Assembly: GCA_028533045.1 (NCBI GenBank)
Contig: JAQQAP010000037.1
Coordinates: forward strand, 1-64,000
Source of the DNA: Spirochaetales bacterium
GTDB lineage: Bacteria > Spirochaetota > Spirochaetia > DSM-2461
Reading direction: 5' to 3'
Length of the DNA: 64,000 nucleotides
A program made the position numbers and the translations under genes. Positions 8,149 to 16,192 of this stretch are shown here, one piece after another; position 1 is the stretch's first letter; each line of letters starts with the position of its first letter. The notes below the pieces were generated by a model that saw nothing but the letters and a program-made list of their open reading frames with translations, did not search any database and was not told where the DNA came from.

Positions 8149-9689
8149 TAAGACTGTTCGGTGTTTTCCGAGGGGAATACCCGATAGTAAGTATCGGAGA
8201 AATTATCTTCGTACAGTTCGGACTGGAAAATACCGGTACTGTAGAGTTCGTCCTGAGTCTGCTGCAGATAGCTGCGACAGGTATAATCGTCTACTTTACT
8301 TTCCGATTCTCGGGTTTCTACCAGCTTAAGGATGAGAGAGCCGTTTTCCAGGATAACAGGCTGGGAAAGGTCTCCGGTATTTTCAAGGCTAAAAGCCGCC
8401 GTAAAGAAGTCATCCGAAGTAGAAGCATTTTGGAGGATCACATCCTGCGAACTTCCCAGTCCACCGCCGACGAGGGGGGAAGAACCCCAGTTAAGAGGAA
8501 AGAAGTCAGTATCGGCCACAGTGTAATCCATGCGGGCCGCACTGTATGTGAAGCTGTTGGCATCTGCCCTATCTACCGATGCGATGAGAGCTTCCGCTTC
8601 ATCCTGGATCCACTCATCAATAAGGGTGGCTTCATTCCAGGTCATCCAGTTTTTTACGGCTTCAAGGAGAGTTGAGTCACTAAAATCAGGTGTTTCCCCA
8701 GTGCCATTCATGGAATAGATATACCAACCGTAGTCAGTTTCAATCGCTTCGGCGGAGTAGGAACCTTCGGATAGGGAAAGAACCGCTTCGGTACTCTCTT
8801 CTCCGAGTTCGTCGATGAGAGTGTAACGGTAAACATCGCCCATTTCACCGCCGGTGGCGGCATACATATCGCTTGAGTAGGCAGCAGCCGCTTCGGCAAA
8901 TGTTTTGCTCCCGTCGTTGAGTTCGCCAATAACCTTTTCCGCGTCTTCTGCCGTAGCCAGAGTCAATCGGGAAAGGGGGTAGGAGGTAAAGAGAGCCTCG
9001 TTGCTTTCACCGTAGGCGATCACTTCCGAATCGGGATAGTCCTCGGCGGAGATGAAAACATACTGGAATTTTCTTTCTTCACTGTTGGTACCAATCAGGC
9101 TGTCAATCTGGGCCTGACTTTTATAAAGTCCTCCCAATCGGTCTGAGTTGTACTGATTCAGGTAGGCCGTTGCTTCCACAGAATCTTTAATCTCATCTCT
9201 CTGGGTTGTGGTGGCTGTGGCGTAATTTGTTTCGTCAAATACCCCTTCTTCATTGTTGTAATATCCGCTTTGAATGATCAGACGGCTAAGGCCTTTGTCG
9301 GAGAGGGTAAATCCCGATTTTTCCAGCTCCCAGCTCTTGGCGGCATAGATTACCGACTGCTGATAAGCGGAGGACCAGATGTAATAGCGGTAGAAATCAA
9401 AGAGGTCTTCACTCTGTGAAATCTGGTCTCTATACATATTGTTGAGCATGTTGACTTGGTTGTAAAAGTAGCTGCCCTGTGAGTATTCAATATTGTTGTC
9501 CCCGTAGGAACCGAATACGAGCTGGCCGGAACCGTTGTTTCCGATACCGGAAAAGAGGGGGGCTACAACGAAAGCGAGAACGACCAATACGAGAATGAAA
9601 ATAAGGGAAAATTTCCCTGCCAGGGAGACGCTTCCCTTTTTCTTTTGCTTGAAAGTATTGGAGCTATCCTGTGTGTTTTTTGGAGACAT
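8148..9689 (-). CDS. PpiD/SurA-like membrane-anchored peptidyl-prolyl isomerase
   Basis: A 513-residue protein with a positively charged N-terminus and one transmembrane helix (about residues 25-47), followed by a periplasmic region. A SurA/PpiD-like chaperone segment surrounds a single parvulin-type region (about residues 205-330) containing GEMGDVYRY and ending DYGWYIYSMNG. This fits PpiD topology, where the protein sits at the Sec exit and assists folding of exported proteins. It is a second, distinct parvulin protein besides the one at 24650-25711. Asp, Ser and Thr are abundant in the periplasmic part. It is transcribed leftward with the DUF115 gene. Confidence 0.75.
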   Translation of the reverse strand: MSPKNTQDSSNTFKQKKKGSVSLAGKFSLIFILVLVVLAFVVAPLFSGIGNNGSGQLVFGSYGDNNIEYSQGSYFYNQVNMLNNMYRDQISQSEDLFDFYRYYIWSSAYQQSVIYAAKSWELEKSGFTLSDKGLSRLIIQSGYYNNEEGVFDETNYATATTTQRDEIKDSVEATAYLNQYNSDRLGGLYKSQAQIDSLIGTNSEERKFQYVFISAEDYPDSEVIAYGESNEALFTSYPLSRLTLATAEDAEKVIGELNDGSKTFAEAAAAYSSDMYAATGGEMGDVYRYTLIDELGEESTEAVLSLSEGSYSAEAIETDYGWYIYSMNGTGETPDFSDSTLLEAVKNWMTWNEATLIDEWIQDEAEALIASVDRADANSFTYSAARMDYTVADTDFFPLNWGSSPLVGGGLGSSQDVILQNASTSDDFFTAAFSLENTGDLSQPVILENGSLILKLVETRESESKVDDYTCRSYLQQTQDELYSTGIFQSELYEDNFSDTYYRVFPSENTEQS

Positions 9690-9731
9690 TTTTCAAAAAT
9701 CCTTGTTTAAAGTTTCAGAATTAACCTAAGA

Positions 9732-9760
9732 AAATTATCACGAAAGTAGCGCATCGTCAA
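9732..9760 (-). promoter_or_regulatory. Promoter of the PpiD-like/DUF115 operon
   Basis: On the minus strand TTGACG (9755-9760) is followed after 17 bases by TAATTT (9732-9737). An overlapping GATAAT gives an alternative with 15-base spacing. The leader of about 35 bases contains AAGGA ten bases before the ATG. Confidence 0.5.
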
Positions 9761-9821
9761 CCTCTTTATGGCGGAACACCATCGGGGATGGGGCAGCTTT
9801 GAGGCAGAGCCGGGAAGGGGG

Positions 9822-9849
9822 TTGTTTTTTCGTTCGATTGGGATAGAAT
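9822..9849 (+). promoter_or_regulatory. Promoter of the two-component system, predicted leaderless
   Basis: TTGTTT (9822-9827) and TAGAAT (9844-9849) are 16 bases apart. The ATG at 9857 follows the -10 box by seven bases, and no Shine-Dalgarno sequence is present. Confidence 0.55.
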
Positions 9850-9856
9850 AATTCCC

Positions 9857-10546
9857 ATGAAGACAATTGCTGTAGTGGATGACGAAAAACATATTAGGGA
9901 AAACCTCCTTTATGCCCTGGAAAAGGAAGGGTATAGGGTAGAGTGTTATTCCCATGGGGAAGAGGCCTGGGAGGGGCTGTCCCGTTCTATGGCGGACCTG
10001 CTGGTTCTGGATGTAATGATGCCCCGCATGGATGGACTTGAGCTATGCCGCAAAATCCGTTCTGTTGATGAAGAGGTTCCCATTATTTTTCTCTCCTCCC
10101 GCAGTGATGAGATAGATCGAATCCTGGGGCTTGAGATGGGCGGGGACGATTATGTGTGTAAGCCCTTTTCTCTCAAAGAGCTTATGGTTCGCATTAAAAT
10201 CCTCCTACGTCGTACCGATCCGGACAGACGAAGTGCCACAGCTACCCGCATCCTCCGCTGTGGCGACCTGTCCCTGGACGTAGAAGGTTGCCGGCTTTGG
10301 CAAAACGAAGAGGAAGTGGAACTCACCGTTACCGAATTCCGCATGCTAGAGTCGCTCATAACCTATCCGGGGGTTGTCAAATCCCGTGAGCAGCTTATGC
10401 GCGCCGCCTTTCCCGCTGACAATTACGTAAGCGATCGGGCCGCAGATAGTCATATAAAACGACTCAGGAAAAAACTCAGCCTCAAGACTCCCTATACGGC
10501 TATAGAAACCGTCTACGGTCTGGGATACCGTTTTAAGGAGTCCTGA
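9857..10546 (+). CDS. OmpR-family response regulator
   Basis: A 229-residue DNA-binding regulator. The receiver domain covers residues 1-118, with acidic residues at D8-D9, phosphoacceptor D52 in VLDVMMPRMDG, the switch serine near 80 and conserved K102 in YVCKPF. Residues 135-229 form a winged helix ending TVYGLGYRF, the OmpR signature. The sensor kinase starts immediately after the stop, so the pair is a transcription and phosphorelay unit. Targets are unknown; the acyltransferase/SGNH cluster next door is convergent and is one candidate. Confidence 0.93.
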   Translation: MKTIAVVDDEKHIRENLLYALEKEGYRVECYSHGEEAWEGLSRSMADLLVLDVMMPRMDGLELCRKIRSVDEEVPIIFLSSRSDEIDRILGLEMGGDDYVCKPFSLKELMVRIKILLRRTDPDRRSATATRILRCGDLSLDVEGCRLWQNEEEVELTVTEFRMLESLITYPGVVKSREQLMRAAFPADNYVSDRAADSHIKRLRKKLSLKTPYTAIETVYGLGYRFKES

Positions 10547-12091
10547 TTGAAATTAACAGGTCGCCTTCTCTTTTTCAATCTTCTTCTTCTATTTGTTCCT
10601 CTCGTCAGTATGCTTTATCTGGATACTTACGAGAGCCAGCTTTTGGATACCCAGGAAAGGGCCATGGTTCAGCAGGGGCGAATTTTTGCTTCAGCCCTCA
10701 GCGGTTCCGAGCATATTCAGGAAGAGGCGGACCAGTTGCTTCACCACTTGAGGAAGCGTCTGGAAGCGAGAATCCGTGTTGTGGACAGTCAGGGGCGGCT
10801 TCTTGCTGACTCAGCCCGTCCGGCCACCAAGGTCGAGACAGACGGGAATCTGGAAGAGGTCCGTGAAGTGGGTTCCTACGAACAGAGCAGCGATCCCAAC
10901 GAATACCGGGTAAATATCCTGTATCGAACCGTAACCTACCCGATTATGACCTTCAGAAAGCTTTTTTTTCCCCCCGAAACCCCTCTTGCTTCGGGGGAAT
11001 TTTACTCGGGAACGGAATTTCTTATGGGGCCCGAAGTTAAGGCCGCCCTGGAAGGTCGCTACGGAGCGGCCACGCGATTCTCCACGGGAGGTCAAAGGTC
11101 CATCAACCTCTATTCGGCTATTCCCATTTTTGGTGATACCGACGAAGTCATCGGGGCTGTTCTCGTTTCCAAATCAACCTATCGCATTCTTAATGACCTT
11201 TATAAATTGCGTCTCGATATTATTCGTATTTTTATGTTGGCTCTGGGCTGTTCTGTGGTTCTTTCTCTTATCCTGGCTCAGCGCATTACGGTTCCCGTTG
11301 TCAAGCTTTCCGAACAGGCCGGGAACGTACTGGACCGGATGGGCCATTTTGGGGAGCACTTTGAAGAGTATGGCTACAAGGACGAAATAGGGGACCTCTC
11401 CCGGTCCCTCAAAACGCTGTCTGAAAGACTGGAGAAGAAAATCGGTTTTATCGATTCCATGGCGGCCGATCTGGTCCATGAATTAAAAAATCCCGTCTCC
11501 TCTATTCGTACTTCCGTAGAGTTGGCCGAAGAGTCGGAAGGGGAGGATCAAAAGGCCTTCCTGGGACGGGTGAATTCCGAATTGAGCCGCATGGAGCGTT
11601 TGTTGGACCGATTGCGGGAGATTACCCGGATTGGGGCCGAATTGGACGGGGAGGAGCGAATTCCCTTAGAGCTGGTCGGTTTCTTAAAGGGTATTGTAGA
11701 TAATTACCGCTCCCGGAGTCGGATCTTCCTGCTCTATCCCCGGGAAGATCTCTTTCTGCGTATAAATCCGGACCGTATGACCCAGGTTATTTCCAATCTC
11801 CTGGACAATGCTCTCTCCTTTTCTCCGGCGGAGGAACGGGTCGATTTGGAAGTGGAGGAGGAAGAAGGGAGCATCGTTCTTATCGTAAAAGACCGGGGGC
11901 CCGGTATTCCCGAAGGTTCGCTTGATAACATTTTCAACCGTTTTTATTCGGACCGGGAAGAAAAGGGAAACCATTCCGGTTTGGGACTGGCCATTGTTAA
12001 AGAGATTGTAGAAGGGTACGACGGGCAGGTCTCCGCCGCAAACCGCAAAGGGGGCGGCTCCTGCTTTAGAGTGGAATTTCCTGTGAATTAA
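10547..12091 (+). CDS. Sensor histidine kinase
   Basis: A 514-residue membrane kinase starting at TTG, six bases after AAGGAG. Transmembrane helices lie at about 7-25 and 226-246, flanking a large periplasmic sensor of about 200 residues. HAMP follows at about 247-300. The H-box is VHELKNPVSS with phosphoacceptor H311, the N-box is NPDRMTQVISNLLDNAL near 410-423, G1 is DRGPGIPEG near 450 and G2 is GLGLAIVKEI near 480. The large extracytoplasmic domain resembles ChvG/CreC-type sensors, which respond to envelope conditions; the signal here is unknown. The 3' end overlaps the convergent SGNH gene by 26 bases. Confidence 0.93.
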   Translation: MKLTGRLLFFNLLLLFVPLVSMLYLDTYESQLLDTQERAMVQQGRIFASALSGSEHIQEEADQLLHHLRKRLEARIRVVDSQGRLLADSARPATKVETDGNLEEVREVGSYEQSSDPNEYRVNILYRTVTYPIMTFRKLFFPPETPLASGEFYSGTEFLMGPEVKAALEGRYGAATRFSTGGQRSINLYSAIPIFGDTDEVIGAVLVSKSTYRILNDLYKLRLDIIRIFMLALGCSVVLSLILAQRITVPVVKLSEQAGNVLDRMGHFGEHFEEYGYKDEIGDLSRSLKTLSERLEKKIGFIDSMAADLVHELKNPVSSIRTSVELAEESEGEDQKAFLGRVNSELSRMERLLDRLREITRIGAELDGEERIPLELVGFLKGIVDNYRSRSRIFLLYPREDLFLRINPDRMTQVISNLLDNALSFSPAEERVDLEVEEEEGSIVLIVKDRGPGIPEGSLDNIFNRFYSDREEKGNHSGLGLAIVKEIVEGYDGQVSAANRKGGGSCFRVEFPVN

Positions 12092-13067
12092 GGACTTCTT
12101 CTTCCCCTATTGCCTCTACCTGCAGGACCGGGTCGGGCAATTCATACCATTCCCGCAGTATATCTATAAGGTATTCCGAGACATAGGAGGCTCCGGCCAG
12201 GGTAAAATGTATCCCGTCGGAGCGAACCAGTATCTGCCGTCCGTCTACCACTTGTTCCGATGTATATACACCGCTCGAATCGGTAAGAAGGCTGTTGTAA
12301 TTGAACCTTTTCACTTCCTTTTGAAGGCAGACCGCATCAATTAGGCCGTTGAGATGGCTTATATTATTGTTGTATCCTTCCTTTTGCATGGGAGGCAGAT
12401 CCATCCAAAATACATCCACTTCCAGCTCATTCAGGCTGTCCAGGAGGATTCCGGCTCTCTCCTTATATATCTCGACCCACCGGTCGCTAAAAAGGGGCGC
12501 ATTAGTTCCATCCAGGTAAAAGCTCTGCATGGTGTTGGCTCCCAGGAATATGAGAACGCAGTCGGGGGCATTTTCCTTTGTTAAACGGGGAGCCTCATTG
12601 AGCCAGTCGTAGTAATCCAGGCGAATCAGGTTGGAACTTATCACTCCTTCTACCCGGCAGGTCATGTCGGAGTAGTCGTTCATCATGGGTTCAAGCTTTT
12701 TCCCCACCGAGTTGGCCAGGGAGTCGCCAATGACAAGAATATCCAGGGTTTCCCCTTCAAAGAGAGGCCCTTCCGGCTCGGGAAGGGGGGCTACAACCAG
12801 TTCTGTTTCTTCTTCAAGGCCTTCGGGAGGATGAAAAGTCAGTTCCTGCCAGTGTGAAAAGCCCTCGCGGCCCCCTTCTACCAGTCCGGTTAGTCCCAGG
12901 GAAGCGGCCTTGTCATTTAGGCTCTTAAGGGGAACATAGAAAAAGCGGTAGCCCATATCTCCATCGAGTGAAACGGACCAGTTATAAAGCCCATAGGAGC
13001 CAAAGGTCAGGACAAGAGGAATGAGAAAGATCATAATGAGAAGTACTTTTTGAACGTTGTTCTTCAT
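12066..13067 (-). CDS. Membrane-anchored SGNH hydrolase of an O-acylation cluster
   Basis: A 333-residue protein with one N-terminal membrane helix (about residues 8-27) and an extracytoplasmic SGNH fold. Block I is LVIGDSLANSVG with the nucleophile Ser, the oxyanion region is FLGANTMQSF, and block V is RSDGIHFTLAG with the Asp-x-x-His pair. It is encoded 8 bases after the MBOAT gene with AGGAGG before its ATG. MBOAT plus SGNH pairs such as AlgI/AlgJ-X or PatA/PatB move acyl groups, usually acetyl, across the membrane onto envelope polymers, and that is the likely role here. The acceptor is unknown. Confidence 0.78.
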   Translation of the reverse strand: MKNNVQKVLLIMIFLIPLVLTFGSYGLYNWSVSLDGDMGYRFFYVPLKSLNDKAASLGLTGLVEGGREGFSHWQELTFHPPEGLEEETELVVAPLPEPEGPLFEGETLDILVIGDSLANSVGKKLEPMMNDYSDMTCRVEGVISSNLIRLDYYDWLNEAPRLTKENAPDCVLIFLGANTMQSFYLDGTNAPLFSDRWVEIYKERAGILLDSLNELEVDVFWMDLPPMQKEGYNNNISHLNGLIDAVCLQKEVKRFNYNSLLTDSSGVYTSEQVVDGRQILVRSDGIHFTLAGASYVSEYLIDILREWYELPDPVLQVEAIGEEEVLNSQEIPL

Positions 13068-13075
13068 AATCCCTC

Positions 13076-14458
13076 CTAGAATTGAAAGTAGATAAAGGGC
13101 GCCATGCCTTCGGGGGCAAGAATCTGCAAAAGAATAAAATAGAGGCCGGAAAAGAGGGCTGTAAAGAATGCTGAGAGCCGATTTATGCCATTTTCAAGAC
13201 CCTTTTCCCATTGGGGCGGAATGAAATGAAGGGCAATTCCAATAAACAGGAGCAGTCCCGTAAAAGGGGTTATCATGGTCCAGCCCGGTCGGAAGGCAAA
13301 AAGCCCCTGGAAATAGTTCAGGGCCAGAGGGAAATCGGGGGCGCGGAAGAATATCCAGGCGGCGGTAACCACATGGAAGGTGATTATCCTTCCTACCAAT
13401 CGTCCTGTCATAGTGGAGGCGGACTTTTTAATAATGAGCCTCTCACCAATCAGCCAGAAACCGTGGATACAGCCCCAAAGGACAAAGTTCCATCCCGCTC
13501 CGTGCCAGATTCCGCCCAAAAGCATAGTAAGGAACAGATTGAGGTAAGTACGCCCCTTTCCCTTCCGTGAACCGCCCAGAGGAATATATAGGTAGTCCCT
13601 GAGCCAGGAGGAGAGGGATATATGCCAGCGCCGCCAGAACTCCTTAAGGCTGGAGGAGCGGTAGGGTTTGTCAAAGTTCTCGGGAAAGTGAAAGCCCAGC
13701 AGATTGGCCACCCCAATGGCAATGTCGCTGTAGGCACTAAAGTCGCAGAATATCTGGACTCCATAGGCATAGGCGGCAAAAAGGAGCTCCCAGGACCCGT
13801 AATCTCCCGGATTTAAAAAGGCCGGATCCGCCGCCAGAGATGCAAGATAGTTGGCAATCACTATCTTTTTGAAAAGGCCGGAGAAGATTTTTCGGAGGGC
13901 AAAGCCGATGTTTAGAGACGAAGGATCGGGAGTCCTGTCAATTTGGGGGAGAAAAACATCGGAGCGAAGAATAGGTCCTGCGACCAGCTGGGGAAAGAAG
14001 GATATATAAAGAAGAATATCGCTAAAACGGCTGCGCTTTTCAGTATCTCCCCGGTGGACATCCACTATGTAGCTTATTCCCTGGAAGGTAAAGAAGGATA
14101 TCCCCACGGGGAGAATGAGCCCCATCGGTTTTAAGAGGATTTCTCTTCCCTGCTGGAGAAGTAAATTGTTCAATGAGCGGATAAGAAAATCGGCATACTT
14201 AAAGAAAAAAAGGATAGAAAGGTTTAAACCGACCCCCAGAGCTAAAATCAGCCTTTTCTCGGCCTTCAATCCCACGAGCCAATTTATCAGGGAAGAGAGA
14301 AAGAGGAGGAAGATGAAGCGCACATCCCAGTAGCCGTAAAAAAAGTAGCTGGCCACGATAAGAAGTCCTTTTCGGAGGACCGATTTATCTTTTACGAGCC
14401 AGTAGAGGGGGAAGAGAAGGAAAAAAAAGAGGGCGAATTCAAGTGTTGGGAAAAGCAT
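13076..14458 (-). CDS. MBOAT-family O-acyltransferase (AlgI/DltB type)
   Basis: A 460-residue polytopic membrane protein with about ten hydrophobic segments. The family core FWRRWHISLSSWLRDYLYIP (about 265-284) is followed by MLLGGIWHGAGWNFVLWG, whose His is the expected catalytic residue. In AlgI/PatA-type systems this protein passes an acyl group through the inner membrane to an extracytoplasmic SGNH partner. Both a downstream (12066-13067) and an upstream (14499-15143) SGNH gene flank it on the same strand. The gene has a promoter so close that the transcript should be nearly leaderless. Confidence 0.88.
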   Translation of the reverse strand: MLFPTLEFALFFFLLFPLYWLVKDKSVLRKGLLIVASYFFYGYWDVRFIFLLFLSSLINWLVGLKAEKRLILALGVGLNLSILFFFKYADFLIRSLNNLLLQQGREILLKPMGLILPVGISFFTFQGISYIVDVHRGDTEKRSRFSDILLYISFFPQLVAGPILRSDVFLPQIDRTPDPSSLNIGFALRKIFSGLFKKIVIANYLASLAADPAFLNPGDYGSWELLFAAYAYGVQIFCDFSAYSDIAIGVANLLGFHFPENFDKPYRSSSLKEFWRRWHISLSSWLRDYLYIPLGGSRKGKGRTYLNLFLTMLLGGIWHGAGWNFVLWGCIHGFWLIGERLIIKKSASTMTGRLVGRIITFHVVTAAWIFFRAPDFPLALNYFQGLFAFRPGWTMITPFTGLLLFIGIALHFIPPQWEKGLENGINRLSAFFTALFSGLYFILLQILAPEGMAPFIYFQF

Positions 14459-14466
14459 TTCGGCAA

Positions 14467-14496
14467 ATTATAGTATAAGGGGGCTTTTTACATCAA
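14467..14496 (-). promoter_or_regulatory. Promoter of the MBOAT gene, predicted leaderless
   Basis: On the minus strand TTGATG (14491-14496) and TATAAT (14467-14472) are 18 bases apart. Eight bases separate the -10 box from the ATG, with no Shine-Dalgarno motif between them. Confidence 0.55.
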
Positions 14497-14498
14497 CC

Positions 14499-15143
14499 TT
14501 AATGGGTAAAAACTTGTTTCACTTCTTTTTCTATGAGGCTTGCTACGGCCAGGGTGCCCATTTTATTGAAGTGAATCCCGTCATCCTTGAGAAGGTCTCC
14601 TGTGATCTGGCCGGTCATATCCAGTTTTTCCACTCCGTGATAACGGCACACTTCATCTATGAGAGCCTGAATGTACTCTGTTTTGATTCTCAAGTGTCTA
14701 TCTTCCGATCGGGGGATGGAGACCCAGAGAACCTGTCCCTTTTGGCTGAGTGAGGTTACGAAACTTTCTACCCGTGCCATATAGAGGTACTCCCACTGGG
14801 ACGTACCAAAATGTTCCCATTCCGTTCCCTGGCTGTCCTGGCCGTCATTCGTTCCCAGAATAACCACATAAAGGTCGTAACCGTCGGATAAATCGGAATC
14901 GGCAAAGGCGATCCAGTCGTAGAAGTCGCGACGGGCCAGACCGGAGGAGGATATTCCCTTCACATCGATTCTTCCAATGTTCGTGTTAAAACTGTCAGAA
15001 AAGGAATCTTTTAGGGCATAGGCATGGGAATCGCCCAGAATAAGAACGTTTTTAGGGATATTTTCTTCTGCACCAAAGAGAAATGTGAGTGTGAGAAAGA
15101 AAAAGAAGAGCACGCCCCCTGTCCTGTTCGGTCGAATATCCAT
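14499..15143 (-). CDS. Exported SGNH/GDSL hydrolase
   Basis: A 214-residue protein with a signal peptide or anchor at about residues 8-24. SGNH blocks are VLILGDSHAYAL (nucleophile Ser), VVILGTNDGQD (oxyanion Gly and Asn) and KDDGIHFNKMG (catalytic Asp and His). It is shorter than the second SGNH protein at 12066-13067 but shares its pattern, so the cluster has two hydrolase-type partners for one MBOAT protein. It probably acts outside the inner membrane on acylated glycans. The gap of 40 bases to the MBOAT gene holds that gene's own promoter. Confidence 0.78.
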   Translation of the reverse strand: MDIRPNRTGGVLFFFFLTLTFLFGAEENIPKNVLILGDSHAYALKDSFSDSFNTNIGRIDVKGISSSGLARRDFYDWIAFADSDLSDGYDLYVVILGTNDGQDSQGTEWEHFGTSQWEYLYMARVESFVTSLSQKGQVLWVSIPRSEDRHLRIKTEYIQALIDEVCRYHGVEKLDMTGQITGDLLKDDGIHFNKMGTLAVASLIEKEVKQVFTH

Positions 15144-15176
15144 ATGGTTTAATCATCGGTGGCACGGGGGCTTCTC

Positions 15177-15206
15177 TTGACAAATCCTTCGCCGCCTAGG
15201 TAAAAT
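15177..15206 (+). promoter_or_regulatory. phoH operon promoter
   Basis: TTGACA (15177-15182) and TAAAAT (15201-15206) are 18 bases apart. A small hairpin, AAGGC-TTAAT-GCCTT at about 15213-15227, lies in the leader and ends right before the AGGAG ribosome-binding site. Confidence 0.7.
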
Positions 15207-15238
15207 TGTAGTAAGGCTTAATGCCTTAGGAGTAATTA

Positions 15239-16192
15239 TTGAGTAACAGGCTGATGCTGGTTATTGAGGACCCCCAGGTTTTGGGCAGGGTTTGCGGACC
15301 CAACGATGCCAACCTCAAAGAAGTGGGCGGTCTTTTGAATTCCCGGGTATTTTCCCGGGGGAATGAAATCTTTCTCGAATCCCAGGACAAGGAAAATTTT
15401 CCTCTTTTCAAGAATCTTATAGAACAGATGACCGACCGGTCCCGAACTAATGATCTGGAAAAAGGCTATATTCAATCCCTTTTTAAAAGTATAAATCCCC
15501 GGGAGAGTTTGGACCAGGAGGATTTCTCCCAGTGCCGGATTCGTATTCCCGGGTCCGATAGCGAACTCTATCCTTATAATGAGAAGCAGGCTTCCCTTAT
15601 TCGTATGATGGATGAGCAGGACATGGTTTTTGCCGTGGGGCCCGCCGGTACGGGTAAAACCTACCTGGCCATTGCCCAGGCCCTGAAAGAGGTACTTCAA
15701 AAGAAAAAGCGCAAGATAATTCTTACCCGTCCCGTCGTGGAAGCGGGAGAAAATCTGGGGTTTCTTCCCGGTGATCTTGAGCAAAAGCTTAATCCCTACT
15801 TAAGACCCCTTTACGATGCCATGGAAGATCTTCTTCCCAATGATTTGCTTATGAGAATGAGCGATAATAATCTTTTTGAGGTTTCTCCCCTGGCCTATAT
15901 GAGGGGGCGGAGCCTTAAAAACTGCTTTATCGTTCTCGATGAAGCCCAGAATACGACACAGTCACAGATGAAGATGTTTCTCACCCGTTTGGGAGAGGGG
16001 AGCAAAGCCATCGTGACCGGTGATATTACCCAGATCGACCTGCCTTCGCGCAAAAGGTCCGGTCTGGTTCATGCCTGCGAGATCCTCAAGGATATTGATG
16101 ACATAGGTTTTTGTCACTTCGATAAATCCCATGTTATCCGCAGTCAGTTAGTTAAACAAATAATAATGGCCTATGAATCGGAAGAAAAATAA
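15239..16192 (+). CDS. phoH: PhoH-like ATPase
   Basis: A 317-residue cytoplasmic P-loop ATPase. Walker A is AVGPAGTGKTYLA near residue 133, followed by LTRPVVEAGENLGFLPGD, and Walker B is CFIVLDEAQNTT near 230. These are the standard PhoH signatures; the N-terminal KH-like segment of the PhoH/PhoL group is also expected. It starts at TTG seven bases after AGGAG. The 3' end overlaps the HD-domain gene by 20 bases, and ybeY follows, the same order found in many bacteria where the set is linked to RNA metabolism. The precise biochemical role of PhoH is not settled. Confidence 0.92.
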   Translation: MSNRLMLVIEDPQVLGRVCGPNDANLKEVGGLLNSRVFSRGNEIFLESQDKENFPLFKNLIEQMTDRSRTNDLEKGYIQSLFKSINPRESLDQEDFSQCRIRIPGSDSELYPYNEKQASLIRMMDEQDMVFAVGPAGTGKTYLAIAQALKEVLQKKKRKIILTRPVVEAGENLGFLPGDLEQKLNPYLRPLYDAMEDLLPNDLLMRMSDNNLFEVSPLAYMRGRSLKNCFIVLDEAQNTTQSQMKMFLTRLGEGSKAIVTGDITQIDLPSRKRSGLVHACEILKDIDDIGFCHFDKSHVIRSQLVKQIIMAYESEEK

